Origin: Thermodesulfovibrionales bacterium
GTDB lineage: Bacteria; Nitrospirota; Thermodesulfovibrionia; Thermodesulfovibrionales; Dissulfurispiraceae
Reading direction: 5' to 3'
DNA length: 64,000 nucleotides
Assembly (NCBI GenBank): GCA_020062545.1
Contig: JAGUWD010000001.1
Span: forward strand, 103,879 to 167,878
A program made the position numbers and the translations under genes. The stretch's first letter is position 1. The number at the start of each line of letters is the position of its first letter. Of this stretch, positions 43,514-53,867 are shown piece by piece. Under the pieces are notes generated by a model. That model had not been told where the DNA came from, searched no databases, and was given only the letters and a program-made list of their open reading frames with translations.

Positions 43514-43526
43514 CACATATTTTGTG
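43514..43526. promoter_or_regulatory. NrdR-box-like site (distal of pair)
   Basis: CACATATTTTGTG resembles the NrdR box. Its centre is about 31 bp from the second box at 43545, the usual spacing of tandem NrdR boxes. Lies 62 nt upstream of nrdJ. Confidence 0.5.
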
Positions 43527-43544
43527 TTGCCAGAGACATTTAAC

Positions 43545-43558
43545 CACAATATATTGTG
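43545..43558. promoter_or_regulatory. NrdR box
   Basis: CACAATATATTGTG is a perfect palindrome matching the NrdR consensus (ACACnATATATnGTGT core). NrdR represses ribonucleotide reductase genes when dATP is high. Confidence 0.7.
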
Positions 43559-43634
43559 CTTGTCAAGCAAAAAATGAGTTTTTAACAATCCGCTGATTTA
43601 TAAAAACTTTTCCTGTGAAGTATGTGTGAACTGT

Positions 43635-43661
43635 TTGTTCATAAAAATAATCTGCTATAAT
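43635..43661 (+). promoter_or_regulatory. Predicted leaderless promoter of the binding-protein gene
   Basis: TTGTTC at 43635-43640 and TATAAT at 43656-43661 (15-bp spacer, short); the ATG at 43667 is 5 nt beyond and no SD is present. Confidence 0.4.
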
Positions 43662-43666
43662 ATTTC

Positions 43667-44653
43667 ATGAAAAAGTTAGGTCTATTGGCTCTGAAACTAA
43701 TTTTGTTCTGTCTATTATTAAAGCCTGCCTATGCGTCAGAGCCCATAAAAATCGGCCTCACCCTCGGTCTTACAGGCAAATATGCCGTAATGTCCGATAT
43801 GCAAATGAATGGCCTCAGGCTCTGGGAGGATCATGTAAACAACGAAGGCGGCATCCTCGGAAGAAATGTTCGCCTCGTTATATACGATGACAAAGGCGAT
43901 CCCAGGATTGCAAAGACGCTTTATGAGCATCTTATCCTGATGGATAAGGTGGATCTTGTCCTCGGCCCCTATTCCAGCGAGATAACAGAGGCAATACTTC
44001 CGGTAACAGAACAATACGGCTATCCTGTTCTTACAACAGGTGCCTCTGCAGACAGACTCTGGCAGAAAGGCTATAAATATGTCTTTGGTGTTTATGCACC
44101 CGCAAGTAAATACACTACGGGTTTTCTTGAATTAATAACAGCAAACAACTTTAATAACATCGCTATTGTTCATGCAGACGATGTTGTGTCAACAAATATA
44201 GCTGCTGGCGCAAAGAAATGGACAGAGAGGTTTGGTCTGAAGGTTGTATTAATAGAGGGATTCAAAAAAGGAACAAAAGACCTTAGACACATAGCAAAGA
44301 AAACAAAAGATTCTAAAGCAGACGCTCTTATAGTATGTGGACACCTCGATGAATCTATAGACATGAGACTCTCTCTTAAAAATATCGGCTGGCAGCCCAG
44401 AGTATACTATGCAAGCGTAGGGCCTGCAACGCAGGATTTTCATGATAGACTTGGCATGGATGCTGACTACACATTTTCTTCATCTCAGTGGGAGCCTCAT
44501 ACAAAGCTTCCTAATTCCAAGAAATTTACAAATTCCTTTATTGAAAAATACAAAAAGATGCCCTCATACCATGCTGCAACTGCTTATGCTGCTGGCCAGA
44601 TACTGGAGACTGCGCTGAAAAGGTCAGGGAACCTTGACAGAAATAGACTATAG
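43667..44653 (+). CDS. Amino-acid-type ABC substrate-binding protein (LivK-like), frameshifted
   Basis: 328 residues in this frame. Signal peptide (LLALKLILFCLLLKPAYA) then a Peripla_BP_6 domain (IKIGLTLGLTGKYAVMSD, LVLGPYSSEITEAILPV, YHAATAYAAGQILETAL). The frame breaks after LKRSGNLDR: the true C-terminus continues in another frame at 44634-44819. Adding one base in the GAAAT run near 44641 restores a continuous reading. It is followed 4 nt before the end of the combined frame by a sensor kinase gene that is also frameshifted, so the two look like a sensing pair rather than a transporter; no permease is nearby. Confidence 0.85.
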   Translation: MKKLGLLALKLILFCLLLKPAYASEPIKIGLTLGLTGKYAVMSDMQMNGLRLWEDHVNNEGGILGRNVRLVIYDDKGDPRIAKTLYEHLILMDKVDLVLGPYSSEITEAILPVTEQYGYPVLTTGASADRLWQKGYKYVFGVYAPASKYTTGFLELITANNFNNIAIVHADDVVSTNIAAGAKKWTERFGLKVVLIEGFKKGTKDLRHIAKKTKDSKADALIVCGHLDESIDMRLSLKNIGWQPRVYYASVGPATQDFHDRLGMDADYTFSSSQWEPHTKLPNSKKFTNSFIEKYKKMPSYHAATAYAAGQILETALKRSGNLDRNRL

Positions 44654-44819
44654 GGATATTCTATCTGCAATGGATACAATGACCATTATAGGCAGGTACG
44701 GCGTTGACAGGACAGGGATGCAGATAAAACACTTTAATTTAATCATCCAGTGGCAGAATGGCAAAAAGGAGGTTGTCTGGCCTGAAGAACTCAGAACAGC
44801 AAAACCCGTATTCAAATGA
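44634..44819 (+). pseudogene. Frameshifted C-terminal end of the LivK-like binding protein
   Basis: Reads IDYRDILSAMDTMTIIGRYG and then FNLIIQWQNGKKEVVWPEEL, which is the normal end of Peripla_BP_6 proteins. It overlaps the broken upstream frame. Either a real single-base deletion or a sequencing error. Confidence 0.7.
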
Positions 44820-46075
44820 AAGACCTTAGGCACATAACGCACAGCCTTACATTCAGAATTATTGCGCCTGCAATTTTGTTAATATTAGTGACAGGTTTCG
44901 TGCTTTATATGTTTGTCCTCCGTTATGTTTCGGATTTTACAGACCGGCATATTAAGGACTCCCTTATGGGAATTTCGAGGGAGATATACAATATCTGCGA
45001 CAGAAACCTGAACGAGCTTTTAAAAACAGGGCTTGCAGGTGATGAAAAAGGTGTGAGAATTAAAAAGGGCCTCACTATCGGTATTATAGAGGAATATCTG
45101 CATCAGAACAAATCCAAGGGCATTATCATCGAGAAAGGCAATGAGTTGCTTGCATGCTGTCTTTCGCCAGAACTTTCAAAGGCTGTTATAAAAATTGCAA
45201 AGGATAATACATTCGCTAACATGGAACATGATGGCACTAAATATTACATTTATCAGATGCATTTCGAGCCATGGGACTGGCATATAGTCCTGTTAAAAGA
45301 TGCTGCCGATTACTCGGCCCTTATAAAAAAGGTTAGACTCGCATACGCAGTCACAAGTCTTTCGCTTGCTATAGCAGGGCTACTGATGTTCCTTTATTTT
45401 AAAAAATCGATTAAATACCCTGTAAATAAAATTATATCCTCCCTTAAGGCAGGCAATCAGCCTGAATACAAAGGCATATACGAGTTTGAATTCCTGAGCA
45501 ACAGCATCGCTGAAATGATAACCGAAAGACAGAGGCTGATGAAACAGGTCATAGAAGAACAGAAACTAAAGGGCATACGGGTCCTCGCAAGCGGCGTTGC
45601 CCATAATTTTAACAATATGCTTGTGGGCGTGCTTGGATATGCGTCCCTCATCAGCATGAAGCTTGAAGATGCCAAAAGGGGAAATCGGGCATTACAAGAA
45701 CAAGACATAGGCGAACTATTAAAATACACAGAAACCATCGAGTCATCTGCCCAAAAGGCAAGCAGGCTCGCAAGGGAACTGGCAGGCCTGTCAAGAAAGA
45801 GGATGCTTGAAAAAGAGTCTGTCGTGCCAATCAACGTCAATAAATTAATAACAGAACTCCAGAGACTCCTTTCAGGCACGTTCCCGAAGAGCATAGAGAT
45901 TACAGCGAAAATGAATGAGGGTCTGCCTGCAATCAAAGGCGACATCATGCAGCTTGAGCAGGCGCTTTTAAACATAGCTATAAACAGCAAGGATGCCATG
46001 CCCGATGGAGGAAAGCTGATTATGGAAACGTTCGTCACCGATATTGTTATCAGACACAGGGACAGGCATGGATGA
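44816..46075 (+). CDS. Sensor histidine kinase, frameshifted in the ATPase domain
   Basis: 419 residues in this frame. TM1 (about 14-33), a periplasmic Cache-like domain, TM2 (about 175-198), a linker, HisKA box [16 protein letters not shown] (His at about 262), then HATPase N box [16 protein letters not shown]. The frame then breaks ([16 protein letters not shown]), and the G1/G2 boxes appear in another frame at 46044-46250 ([20 protein letters not shown]). Inserting one base near 46050 joins them. It overlaps the upstream binding-protein end (ATGA), so they would be co-expressed. Likely inactive if the frameshift is real. Confidence 0.8.
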   Translation: MKDLRHITHSLTFRIIAPAILLILVTGFVLYMFVLRYVSDFTDRHIKDSLMGISREIYNICDRNLNELLKTGLAGDEKGVRIKKGLTIGIIEEYLHQNKSKGIIIEKGNELLACCLSPELSKAVIKIAKDNTFANMEHDGTKYYIYQMHFEPWDWHIVLLKDAADYSALIKKVRLAYAVTSLSLAIAGLLMFLYFKKSIKYPVNKIISSLKAGNQPEYKGIYEFEFLSNSIAEMITERQRLMKQVIEEQKLKGIRVLASGVAHNFNNMLVGVLGYASLISMKLEDAKRGNRALQEQDIGELLKYTETIESSAQKASRLARELAGLSRKRMLEKESVVPINVNKLITELQRLLSGTFPKSIEITAKMNEGLPAIKGDIMQLEQALLNIAINSKDAMPDGGKLIMETFVTDIVIRHRDRHG

Positions 46076-46250
46076 AGCTACATTAAGCCATATATTCGAG
46101 CCATTCTTCACGACAAAGCCTGTTGACAAAGGCACAGGATTGGGACTTGCAACAGTATATTCAATTATAAAGGCCCACCATGGATATGTTATAGCAGAGA
46201 GCCTTCCGGATAAGGGCTCTGCATTTACAATCTATCTGCCGATAGAATAA
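46044..46250 (+). pseudogene. Frameshifted C-terminal end of the sensor histidine kinase
   Basis: 68 codons with [20 protein letters not shown] and [17 protein letters not shown]: the nucleotide-binding G boxes of HATPase_c, out of frame with the upstream kinase. The strand between the N and G1 boxes is also shorter than usual. Confidence 0.7.
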
Positions 46251-48226
<1,976 letters not shown>

Positions 48227-48290
48227 TTCATAGGCTTATAGCCGCCTGCCGTAATTATGATTATGGTTCTTTGTGTTATAATAGCCTACA

Positions 48291-48377
48291 GCCGGTGTGG
48301 TGGAACTGGCAGACGCGACGGACTCAAAATCCGTTGGGGGCAACCCCGTGGGAGTTCGACCCTCCCCACCGGCACCA
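48291..48377 (+). tRNA. tRNA-Leu (CAA)
   Basis: Acceptor GCCGGTG pairs with CACCGGC, discriminator A and CCA encoded. The anticodon stem ACGGA/TCCGT holds loop CTCAAAA with anticodon CAA. A long variable arm (TTGGGGGCAACCCCGTGG) marks a class II tRNA. 87 nt. Confidence 0.95.
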
Positions 48378-48407
48378 TATCTTATATAAACCCAAATCGT
48401 TTAATTT

Positions 48408-49835
48408 ATGATGAATCATCCCGAAGACACAATAGTTGCCATATCAACCCCCATAGGCGAAGGCGGCATAGGAATTGTACGCCTGAGCGGCAAAGATGCA
48501 ATCCCTATCGCCGACAAAGTGTTCTTCTCTCCAAAGGGCAGGAAACTCAGGGATGCAAAATCCCACTCTGTTGTTTATGGATTTGTAATTGATCCTGCCA
48601 AAAACGAGAGGATAGACGAAGTCATTGCCACGATTATGAAAGCTCCAAAGACATATACAAGAGAGGATGTCGTGGAAATCAACTGCCACGGCGGTATGCT
48701 TGCATTGCGCACAACCCTTCAGCTCCTCTTAAGAGAAGGCGCAAGGCTTGCAGAGCCGGGTGAGTTTACAAAGAGGGCTTTTTTAAACGGCAGGATAGAC
48801 CTCTCACAGGCAGAGGCTGTTATAGATGTTATCAGGGCAAAGACAGAACAGGCAGAAAGGCTTGCGCTCCGGCAGCTTGAGGGAAGGCTTTCAGCAAAGA
48901 TAACCGATATGAGGGATAAAGTCACGGAACTCTGCATGCACATAGAGGCGTATATAGATTTTCCAGAGGACGAGATCGAGGTCATCGAAAAAGGAGACCT
49001 GTTGGACTCGATGCGGTCCATAGGAAGCGAACTGCTGAGCATCTCAAAGAGATATGATGAAGGGAGATTTTTCAGGGAAGGGGTTTCCACTGCCATTGTC
49101 GGCAAGCCCAATGTGGGCAAGTCTTCCCTTCTAAATAGCCTTCTGCAAAAGGACAGGGCAATAGTTACGGAAATGCCTGGAACAACACGGGATGTAATAG
49201 AGGATTACCTGAACATCAACGGTCTGCCGTTAAGGATAATGGATACTGCAGGGATAAGGGAGACCCATGATCTTGCAGAGATTGAGGGCGTAAGGAGGAG
49301 CCTAAAGGCTATCGAGGGTGCGGATATTGTGCTGGCAGTGCTCGATGCCAGCAGGCCATTTGACGATGCAGATAAAGAGGTGATCGAGAAGGCAAAAGAG
49401 AAAAGAGCCGTGATTGTAATTAATAAATCCGATATAGTTAAAATTAGGGACACATCCCATATTTTCGAAAACATACGTCGAAAGGTGGATATAAATATGG
49501 GATGTGTCCCTAATTTTCCCATTGTTAGAGTTTCTGCTTTAAAAGGTGATGGTATCGATGATTTAAAGGACGCCATTTATTCCCTCTGCATAACAGCAGG
49601 CAAGGCTTCGGATGCTGAAGACATAATCATAACAAACCTCAGACACAGGCAATCCATAGACAGGGCTTTGAAATCGCTAAAAGATGCAGAAGATGCATTA
49701 AAAAGAAACGAGCCACTTGAGGTTGTAGCATTTTTTCTAAGGGAATCCCTCGACAGCCTCGGAGAGATTATAGGTGCGGTTACTACAGAAGATATCTTAA
49801 ATAAGATATTCAGCGAGTTCTGCATAGGAAAGTAA
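48408..49835 (+). CDS. mnmE: tRNA modification GTPase MnmE (TrmE)
   Basis: 475 residues. With MnmG it adds the carboxymethylaminomethyl group to U34 of tRNAs. N-terminal folate domain ([22 protein letters not shown]), then G domain with [20 protein letters not shown] and NKSD, and the C-terminal FCIGK with the essential Cys. Between NKSD (G4) and the SAL motif (G5) an extra stretch ([20 protein letters not shown] then GCVPNF) is encoded by a 78-bp element with perfect 25-bp inverted ends (49440-49517), clearly an in-frame insertion. It follows tRNA-Leu. Confidence 0.95.
   Translation: MMNHPEDTIVAISTPIGEGGIGIVRLSGKDAIPIADKVFFSPKGRKLRDAKSHSVVYGFVIDPAKNERIDEVIATIMKAPKTYTREDVVEINCHGGMLALRTTLQLLLREGARLAEPGEFTKRAFLNGRIDLSQAEAVIDVIRAKTEQAERLALRQLEGRLSAKITDMRDKVTELCMHIEAYIDFPEDEIEVIEKGDLLDSMRSIGSELLSISKRYDEGRFFREGVSTAIVGKPNVGKSSLLNSLLQKDRAIVTEMPGTTRDVIEDYLNINGLPLRIMDTAGIRETHDLAEIEGVRRSLKAIEGADIVLAVLDASRPFDDADKEVIEKAKEKRAVIVINKSDIVKIRDTSHIFENIRRKVDINMGCVPNFPIVRVSALKGDGIDDLKDAIYSLCITAGKASDAEDIIITNLRHRQSIDRALKSLKDAEDALKRNEPLEVVAFFLRESLDSLGEIIGAVTTEDILNKIFSEFCIGK
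49440..49517. repeat. 78-bp palindromic element inserted in frame in mnmE
   Basis: Perfect 25-bp arms at 49440-49464 and 49493-49517 (AAAATTAGGGACACATCCC...). The length of 78 bp is 26 codons, so the frame is kept. It resembles REP-type palindromes linked to Y1 (RAYT) transposases, which often read TTAGGGAC...GTCCCTAA. Confidence 0.85.
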
Positions 49836-49860
49836 GGGCTTGTTTGCCAAGCCCTTACTT
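49830..49860. terminator. Rho-independent terminator between mnmE and the PpiC gene
   Basis: AAGTAAGGGCTTG (49830-49842) pairs perfectly with CAAGCCCTTACTT (49848-49860) around TTTGC and is followed by AATTATTTTATTT. The mnmE stop codon lies within the left arm. Serves convergent genes. Confidence 0.85.
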
Positions 49861-49867
49861 AATTATT

Positions 49868-50743
49868 TTATTTGTGTGCAGGTGCTGCTGGTGCCGGTGT
49901 TGGCGCGAATGTTATCTTTGCCAGTGCATCCTTGTTTATGTCAATCTTATGCTTCTTCTTTAGATTCTCGATGAATTTATCAAAGCTTTCCCTTTGCTTT
50001 TCAGCAGTCATCCTCTGGCCGATAAGCCCTTTTACCTTGTCGAATTCCAGCATAGAACCCTTTGCATCTATCACCTTGATTATATGTATACCGTCTTTAA
50101 GTCTTATGGGCATGCTTATTTCGCCTTTTTTCAATCTGAAGGCAACATCTTCCAGTTCAGGCTTCATTTCGCCCCTTTTGAAATTCCCGATGTCTCCTCC
50201 TGCCTTTGCAGATGCCTTGTCAAGAGACACCTCGGAAGCAACCTTTGCAAAGTCCTCTCCCTTTTTGAGTCTCTCATAAACCTTTTTAGCATCATCATCT
50301 GCTTTTACCACTATATGGCTTAATCTAACCTGTGTGTTCACCATAAAGTCTTCCTTGTGCTTGTCGTAATAATCCTTTATATCCTTATCCGTAACCTTTG
50401 CTGCTGATTCTATCTCCTTTTCGAGTATCTGGTTGATGAGGGTGATTTTTTTAAACTCCTCCACCTTTTTCTGGAAATCCTTATTTTTGTCCAATCCCTT
50501 GTTCTTTGCCTCTATATAAAGCAGCTCCTTCTTAACCAGTTCGTCCACAAATCTTGCAGTGCCTTCGGGTCCCTGAAAGAATTCCTTGGCCATTTCAGGA
50601 AGGGTGCTCATCTCTGCCTGCACATCCTCCTGAGTATACACATTGCCGTCTATTTTCAGCACATAGCCGCCTTTCTGTCCGCTTTCCTTTGTACATGAAG
50701 CAACAAAAACAAGGGCAATAAGCACCAATAAAAATCTCTTCAT
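49868..50743 (-). CDS. PpiC/SurA-like peptidyl-prolyl isomerase lipoprotein
   Basis: 291 residues. Lipoprotein signal with lipobox FVASC (Cys about 16), SurA-type N-terminal helical chaperone domain (YTQEDVQAEMSTLPEMAKEF, KELLYIEAKNKGL) and a parvulin domain (VRLSHIVVKADDDAKKVYER, AKAGGDIGNFKRGEM, KDGIHIIKVIDAKG). The C-terminus is Pro/Ala-rich. Periplasmic folding of outer membrane proteins is the likely role, with the lipid tail making it PrsA-like. Confidence 0.9.
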   Translation of the reverse strand: MKRFLLVLIALVFVASCTKESGQKGGYVLKIDGNVYTQEDVQAEMSTLPEMAKEFFQGPEGTARFVDELVKKELLYIEAKNKGLDKNKDFQKKVEEFKKITLINQILEKEIESAAKVTDKDIKDYYDKHKEDFMVNTQVRLSHIVVKADDDAKKVYERLKKGEDFAKVASEVSLDKASAKAGGDIGNFKRGEMKPELEDVAFRLKKGEISMPIRLKDGIHIIKVIDAKGSMLEFDKVKGLIGQRMTAEKQRESFDKFIENLKKKHKIDINKDALAKITFAPTPAPAAPAHK

Positions 50744-50801
50744 CTCGATTCTCCTTTTTAAATTTTAAGATTAACCCAAATTACACAAGTATACACTTAT
50801 C

Positions 50802-50974
50802 ATATGGCAGCAGGAATGCTGAAAAGACTTTACACTTTAGAACATTGCAAAGTATTCTCTTGAATCCGTCACCTACTACATTGCTATCTGTTTAGGTAAA
50901 TGTGTTAATAGTCTTATGGTATGCATAAAGAACAACGACTTTGTAAAGGCTTTGATGCACACCTGCTGCCATAT
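50802..50974. repeat. Structured two-copy element, copy 1
   Basis: Ends ATATGGCAGCAGG (50802-50814) and CCTGCTGCCATAT (50962-50974) pair perfectly. Inside are GAAAAGACTT (50821), ATCCGTCACCTACTACATTG (50864-50883) and AAAGGCTTTGA (50945). Copy 2 near 61.2-61.4 kb has the same blocks at the same spacing with different but still complementary ends. Lies between the PpiC gene and mnmA. Confidence 0.75.
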
Positions 50975-51009
50975 CCTGCGCAATTCAAGATTTTATCACT
51001 GTAACATAT

Positions 51010-51037
51010 TTGAAAAACAAAAGTAAAAAGCTATATT
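51010..51037 (+). promoter_or_regulatory. Predicted leaderless promoter of mnmA
   Basis: TTGAAA at 51010-51015, a 16-bp spacer, TATATT at 51032-51037; the ATG at 51046 is 8 nt beyond, and only a weak AAGG precedes it. Confidence 0.4.
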
Positions 51038-51045
51038 CTAAGGTT

Positions 51046-52164
51046 ATGAAAAAGGTAATAGTAGGAATGAGCGGAGGCGTTGATTCCTCGGTCACCGCCT
51101 ATCTTTTAAAGGAACAGGGATATAGTGTCGAAGGAATAAGCTTTATCCTTTATGAGGCAAGGCTGAAAAATACCTTTACCGGGTGCTGCTCCATCGAAGC
51201 CATCAATGATGCACGACGGACCGCAGAACACATAGGAGTAACACATGCGGCAGTGGATCTGCGGAATGAGTTTATCCAGAAGGTAATAGAGCCGTTTATC
51301 GAAGCGTATTCGCAGGGGATCACTCCCAATCCATGCATACTCTGCAACAAATACATAAAGTTCCCATATCTCTTGAAAATAGCTGATGAGAAGGGTGCTG
51401 ATTTTATAGCAACAGGACATTATGCGAGGGTTGAATCGGGGCAAGGGGCAAGGGTCAAGGGTCAAGGGTGTTTATTAAAAAAAGGAATTGATGCTAAAAA
51501 AGACCAGTCTTATGTACTTTATGTTTTGAGGCAGGAAGAACTTAGCCGTCTTAAACTGCCACTCGGAGAAAAGAGAAAGGATGATGTGCGGGAAATAGCA
51601 AGGATGCTTAATCTCCCTGCTGCAAAGAGGCCTGAAAGTCAGGAGATATGCTTCATAGAGGACAGAAATTATTTCAAGTTTTTAGAACATCTGACAGAGC
51701 ATAGAGAAGGCCCGATCATCGATGTGGGGACAGGCAATATCCTCGGCACCCACAAGGGATTACATCTGTACACCATTGGACAGAGGAAAAGGCTCGGTAT
51801 TGCAAAAGGCAGGCCATTGTTTGTGACGAGAATAGACCCTTCAAAAAATGCCATATACGTGGGGCCGCGTGAAGCAGCAATGATGAAAGAGTTTGTAGTA
51901 AAAGATGTTAATTGGTTGATAGATCGCAATGAGTTATTTTCTTTGACTCATAACGCATCACGCATTGCGCATTACGAATTTAGGGCCACTGTTAAAGTAC
52001 GCTCAATGATGAAGGATGAGCCTGCAACTGTTGTTGTCCTCAGCGAGAACAAGGCAAAGGTTATTTATGATGAACCACAGTGGGCGCCGGCACCCGGTCA
52101 GAGTACGGTTTTTTACGATGAAGACATGGTTATAGGTGGAGGGGTGATTGCTGACTTACACTAA
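51046..52164 (+). CDS. mnmA: tRNA-specific 2-thiouridylase MnmA (TrmU)
   Basis: 372 residues. Adds sulfur to U34 of Lys, Glu and Gln tRNAs. ATP pyrophosphatase P-loop GMSGGVDSSVTAYLL at the N-terminus; catalytic cysteines in NPCILCNKYIKF and ESQEICFIED. Two in-frame period-7 inserts are visible: ESGQGARVKGQG (51438-51470) and LTHNASRIAHYE (51956-51981). The start at 51046 is preferred over a TTG at 51010, which lies in the promoter. Confidence 0.95.
   Translation: MKKVIVGMSGGVDSSVTAYLLKEQGYSVEGISFILYEARLKNTFTGCCSIEAINDARRTAEHIGVTHAAVDLRNEFIQKVIEPFIEAYSQGITPNPCILCNKYIKFPYLLKIADEKGADFIATGHYARVESGQGARVKGQGCLLKKGIDAKKDQSYVLYVLRQEELSRLKLPLGEKRKDDVREIARMLNLPAAKRPESQEICFIEDRNYFKFLEHLTEHREGPIIDVGTGNILGTHKGLHLYTIGQRKRLGIAKGRPLFVTRIDPSKNAIYVGPREAAMMKEFVVKDVNWLIDRNELFSLTHNASRIAHYEFRATVKVRSMMKDEPATVVVLSENKAKVIYDEPQWAPAPGQSTVFYDEDMVIGGGVIADLH
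51438..51470. repeat. Period-7 repeat inside mnmA (GGGCAAG/GGTCAAG units)
   Basis: GGGCAAG, GGGCAAG, GGTCAAG, GGTCAAG in frame, encoding GQGARVKGQG. Confidence 0.8.
51956..51981. repeat. Period-7 repeat inside mnmA (ACGCATT units)
   Basis: ACTCATA, ACGCATC, ACGCATT, GCGCATT in frame, encoding THNASRIAH. Confidence 0.7.
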
Positions 52165-52206
52165 CTGTTTGTGTTATTTTAGAAAATAAAGATTTTGGAG
52201 GATTCA

Positions 52207-52644
52207 ATGACAGGCAAAATTGTTTCTATAAACATCAGCGAAAAAAAGGGTATCAGAAAAAAACCTGTTGACGAGGCAATTATAAGCGAAAATTCCGGCA
52301 TAGAAGGGGATGCCCACGCCTCGTCCACGTGGCACAGACAGGTGAGTTTACTTGCACTGGAAAGCATAAAGAAGATGCAGGCGATGGGACTCGATGTAAA
52401 GCCAGGAGATTTCGCAGAGAATATAACAACAGAGGGACTTGACCTCCTATCACTTCCCATCGGCACAAAGATGAATATTGGTGATAAGGTCATCGGTGAG
52501 GTCAGCCAGATCGGCAAGGAGTGCCACTCAAGATGCGCAATATATTATCAGGCAGGGGATTGTGTTATGCCGAAGGAGGGCATTTTTATAAAAATTCTAA
52601 AAGGCGGCAGTATTAAGGTCGGCGACAATATAGAAGTCTTATGA
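52207..52644 (+). CDS. MOSC-domain protein
   Basis: 145 residues forming a single MOSC domain (sulfur-carrier fold of molybdenum cofactor enzymes): INISEKKGIRKKPVDEAII, GIEGDAHASSTWHRQVSLL, GDFAENITTEGLDLLSLPIG and a Cys in GKECHSRCAIYY. The start at 52207 follows TTTGGAGG; an in-frame TTG at 52195 lies inside that site. It overlaps the mogA/moaB-like gene by 4 nt, supporting a role in Mo-cofactor handling. Confidence 0.9.
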   Translation: MTGKIVSINISEKKGIRKKPVDEAIISENSGIEGDAHASSTWHRQVSLLALESIKKMQAMGLDVKPGDFAENITTEGLDLLSLPIGTKMNIGDKVIGEVSQIGKECHSRCAIYYQAGDCVMPKEGIFIKILKGGSIKVGDNIEVL

Positions 52645-53120
52645 TAACCGTTGCGGTTCTTACATTGAGCGACAAGGGCTCAAAGGGAGAGAGGGAAGAT
52701 AAAAGCGGGCCTGCTATTGCCGAGATGCTTAAAGGATTGGGTAAGGTAAAATATTACGATATATTGCCAGATGATAGGGATCTGATAAAGCAGAGACTCT
52801 TGGAATATGTTAATAAGGTTGATCTTATCCTTACCACAGGCGGGACAGGGCTTTCTCCAAGGGATGTTACCCCAGAGGCAACCATTGATGTCATTGAAAG
52901 GGAGATTCCGGGAATAGCAGAAACGATGAGGATGGAGGGTTTAAAAAAGACAAACAGGGCAATGCTCTCAAGGGCTGTTGCAGGTGTGAAGGGGCAGACC
53001 CTAATAATAAATCTTCCGGGCAGCCCGACTGCTGTCCGTGAGAATTTAGAAGTGATTATGGATGTTATTCCGCACGCAATCGAGAAAATTAAGGGAGATA
53101 CAAAAGAATGTGCAAGATAA
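52641..53120 (+). CDS. MogA/MoaB-family molybdenum cofactor biosynthesis protein
   Basis: 159 residues. Motifs: TLSDKGSKGEREDKSGPAI, LTTGGTGLSPRDVTPEAT and NLPGSPTAVREN. Catalyses or assists adenylylation of molybdopterin before metal insertion. Coupled to the MOSC gene (ATGA) and followed at 16 nt by ccdA. MogA and MoaB cannot be told apart with certainty from sequence alone. Confidence 0.93.
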   Translation: MITVAVLTLSDKGSKGEREDKSGPAIAEMLKGLGKVKYYDILPDDRDLIKQRLLEYVNKVDLILTTGGTGLSPRDVTPEATIDVIEREIPGIAETMRMEGLKKTNRAMLSRAVAGVKGQTLIINLPGSPTAVRENLEVIMDVIPHAIEKIKGDTKECAR

Positions 53121-53136
53121 ATATGGAGTATGACCG

Positions 53137-53859
53137 ATGAAAGACGTTTCTTTTACACTGGCATTTTTAGCAGGGGTATTATCATTCCTTTCTCCTTGCG
53201 TTTTGCCCCTTGTTCCTGCTTATGTATCATTTATAACAGGAGTGTCTCTGGATGAACTAAGACACTCTCCACGCATATCAAAAATAGTTATCAAAACAAT
53301 GCCGAATACAATCGCATTCATCCTCGGTTTTTCGACGATTTTTGTTTCTCTGGGCGCTTCTTCGTCTTTGCTTGGCAATCTCCTTCTTAAATACCAGGAT
53401 TATCTGAGGATTGGCGGCGGAATTCTCACAATAATATTCGGTCTGTTCATAGCAGGTTTTATAAAGCTCGATTTCCTCATGAAGGAAAAGAGGTTTCACA
53501 TCAATAAAGGCCCTGCAGGTTATCTCGGAGCCTTCTTTATAGGCATGAGCTTCGCAGCAGGCTGGACGCCATGCATAGGCCCGATACTCGGAACCATCCT
53601 GATTTATGCAAGCTCACAGGCATCAGCATCATATGGATTAAAACTCCTGTCTGTCTATTCTCTCGGTCTTGCAATACCTTTTATACTGGCAACCCTTGCC
53701 ATAAATGTGTTTTTTATTTACACCAGAAAGATACACAAATTCATGAGGGCGATTATGATCATCAGCGGCCTCATTTTGATCGCCTTTGGTATCATGCTCC
53801 TGACAAATAGAATGGGACAATTGTCGGCGCTATTCCCTGATATTGGGGTCAAGTTTTAA
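53137..53859 (+). CDS. ccdA: CcdA-type thiol-disulfide membrane transporter
   Basis: 240 residues with six membrane helices. The two redox cysteines sit in [20 protein letters not shown] (TM1) and [17 protein letters not shown] (TM4), the CcdA/DsbD-beta signature. It moves reducing power across the membrane to keep apocytochrome c thiols reduced, complementing CcsA/ResB elsewhere in the window. leuS follows after 8 nt. Confidence 0.93.
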   Translation: MKDVSFTLAFLAGVLSFLSPCVLPLVPAYVSFITGVSLDELRHSPRISKIVIKTMPNTIAFILGFSTIFVSLGASSSLLGNLLLKYQDYLRIGGGILTIIFGLFIAGFIKLDFLMKEKRFHINKGPAGYLGAFFIGMSFAAGWTPCIGPILGTILIYASSQASASYGLKLLSVYSLGLAIPFILATLAINVFFIYTRKIHKFMRAIMIISGLILIAFGIMLLTNRMGQLSALFPDIGVKF

Positions 53860-53867
53860 GAGGAATA

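Noticed and set aside
43453..43666. Possible cobalamin riboswitch before the B12-dependent nrdJ
   Set aside because: The B12-box sequence (CCAGGAGACCTGCC-like) is absent; the region is explained by NrdR boxes and a divergent promoter.
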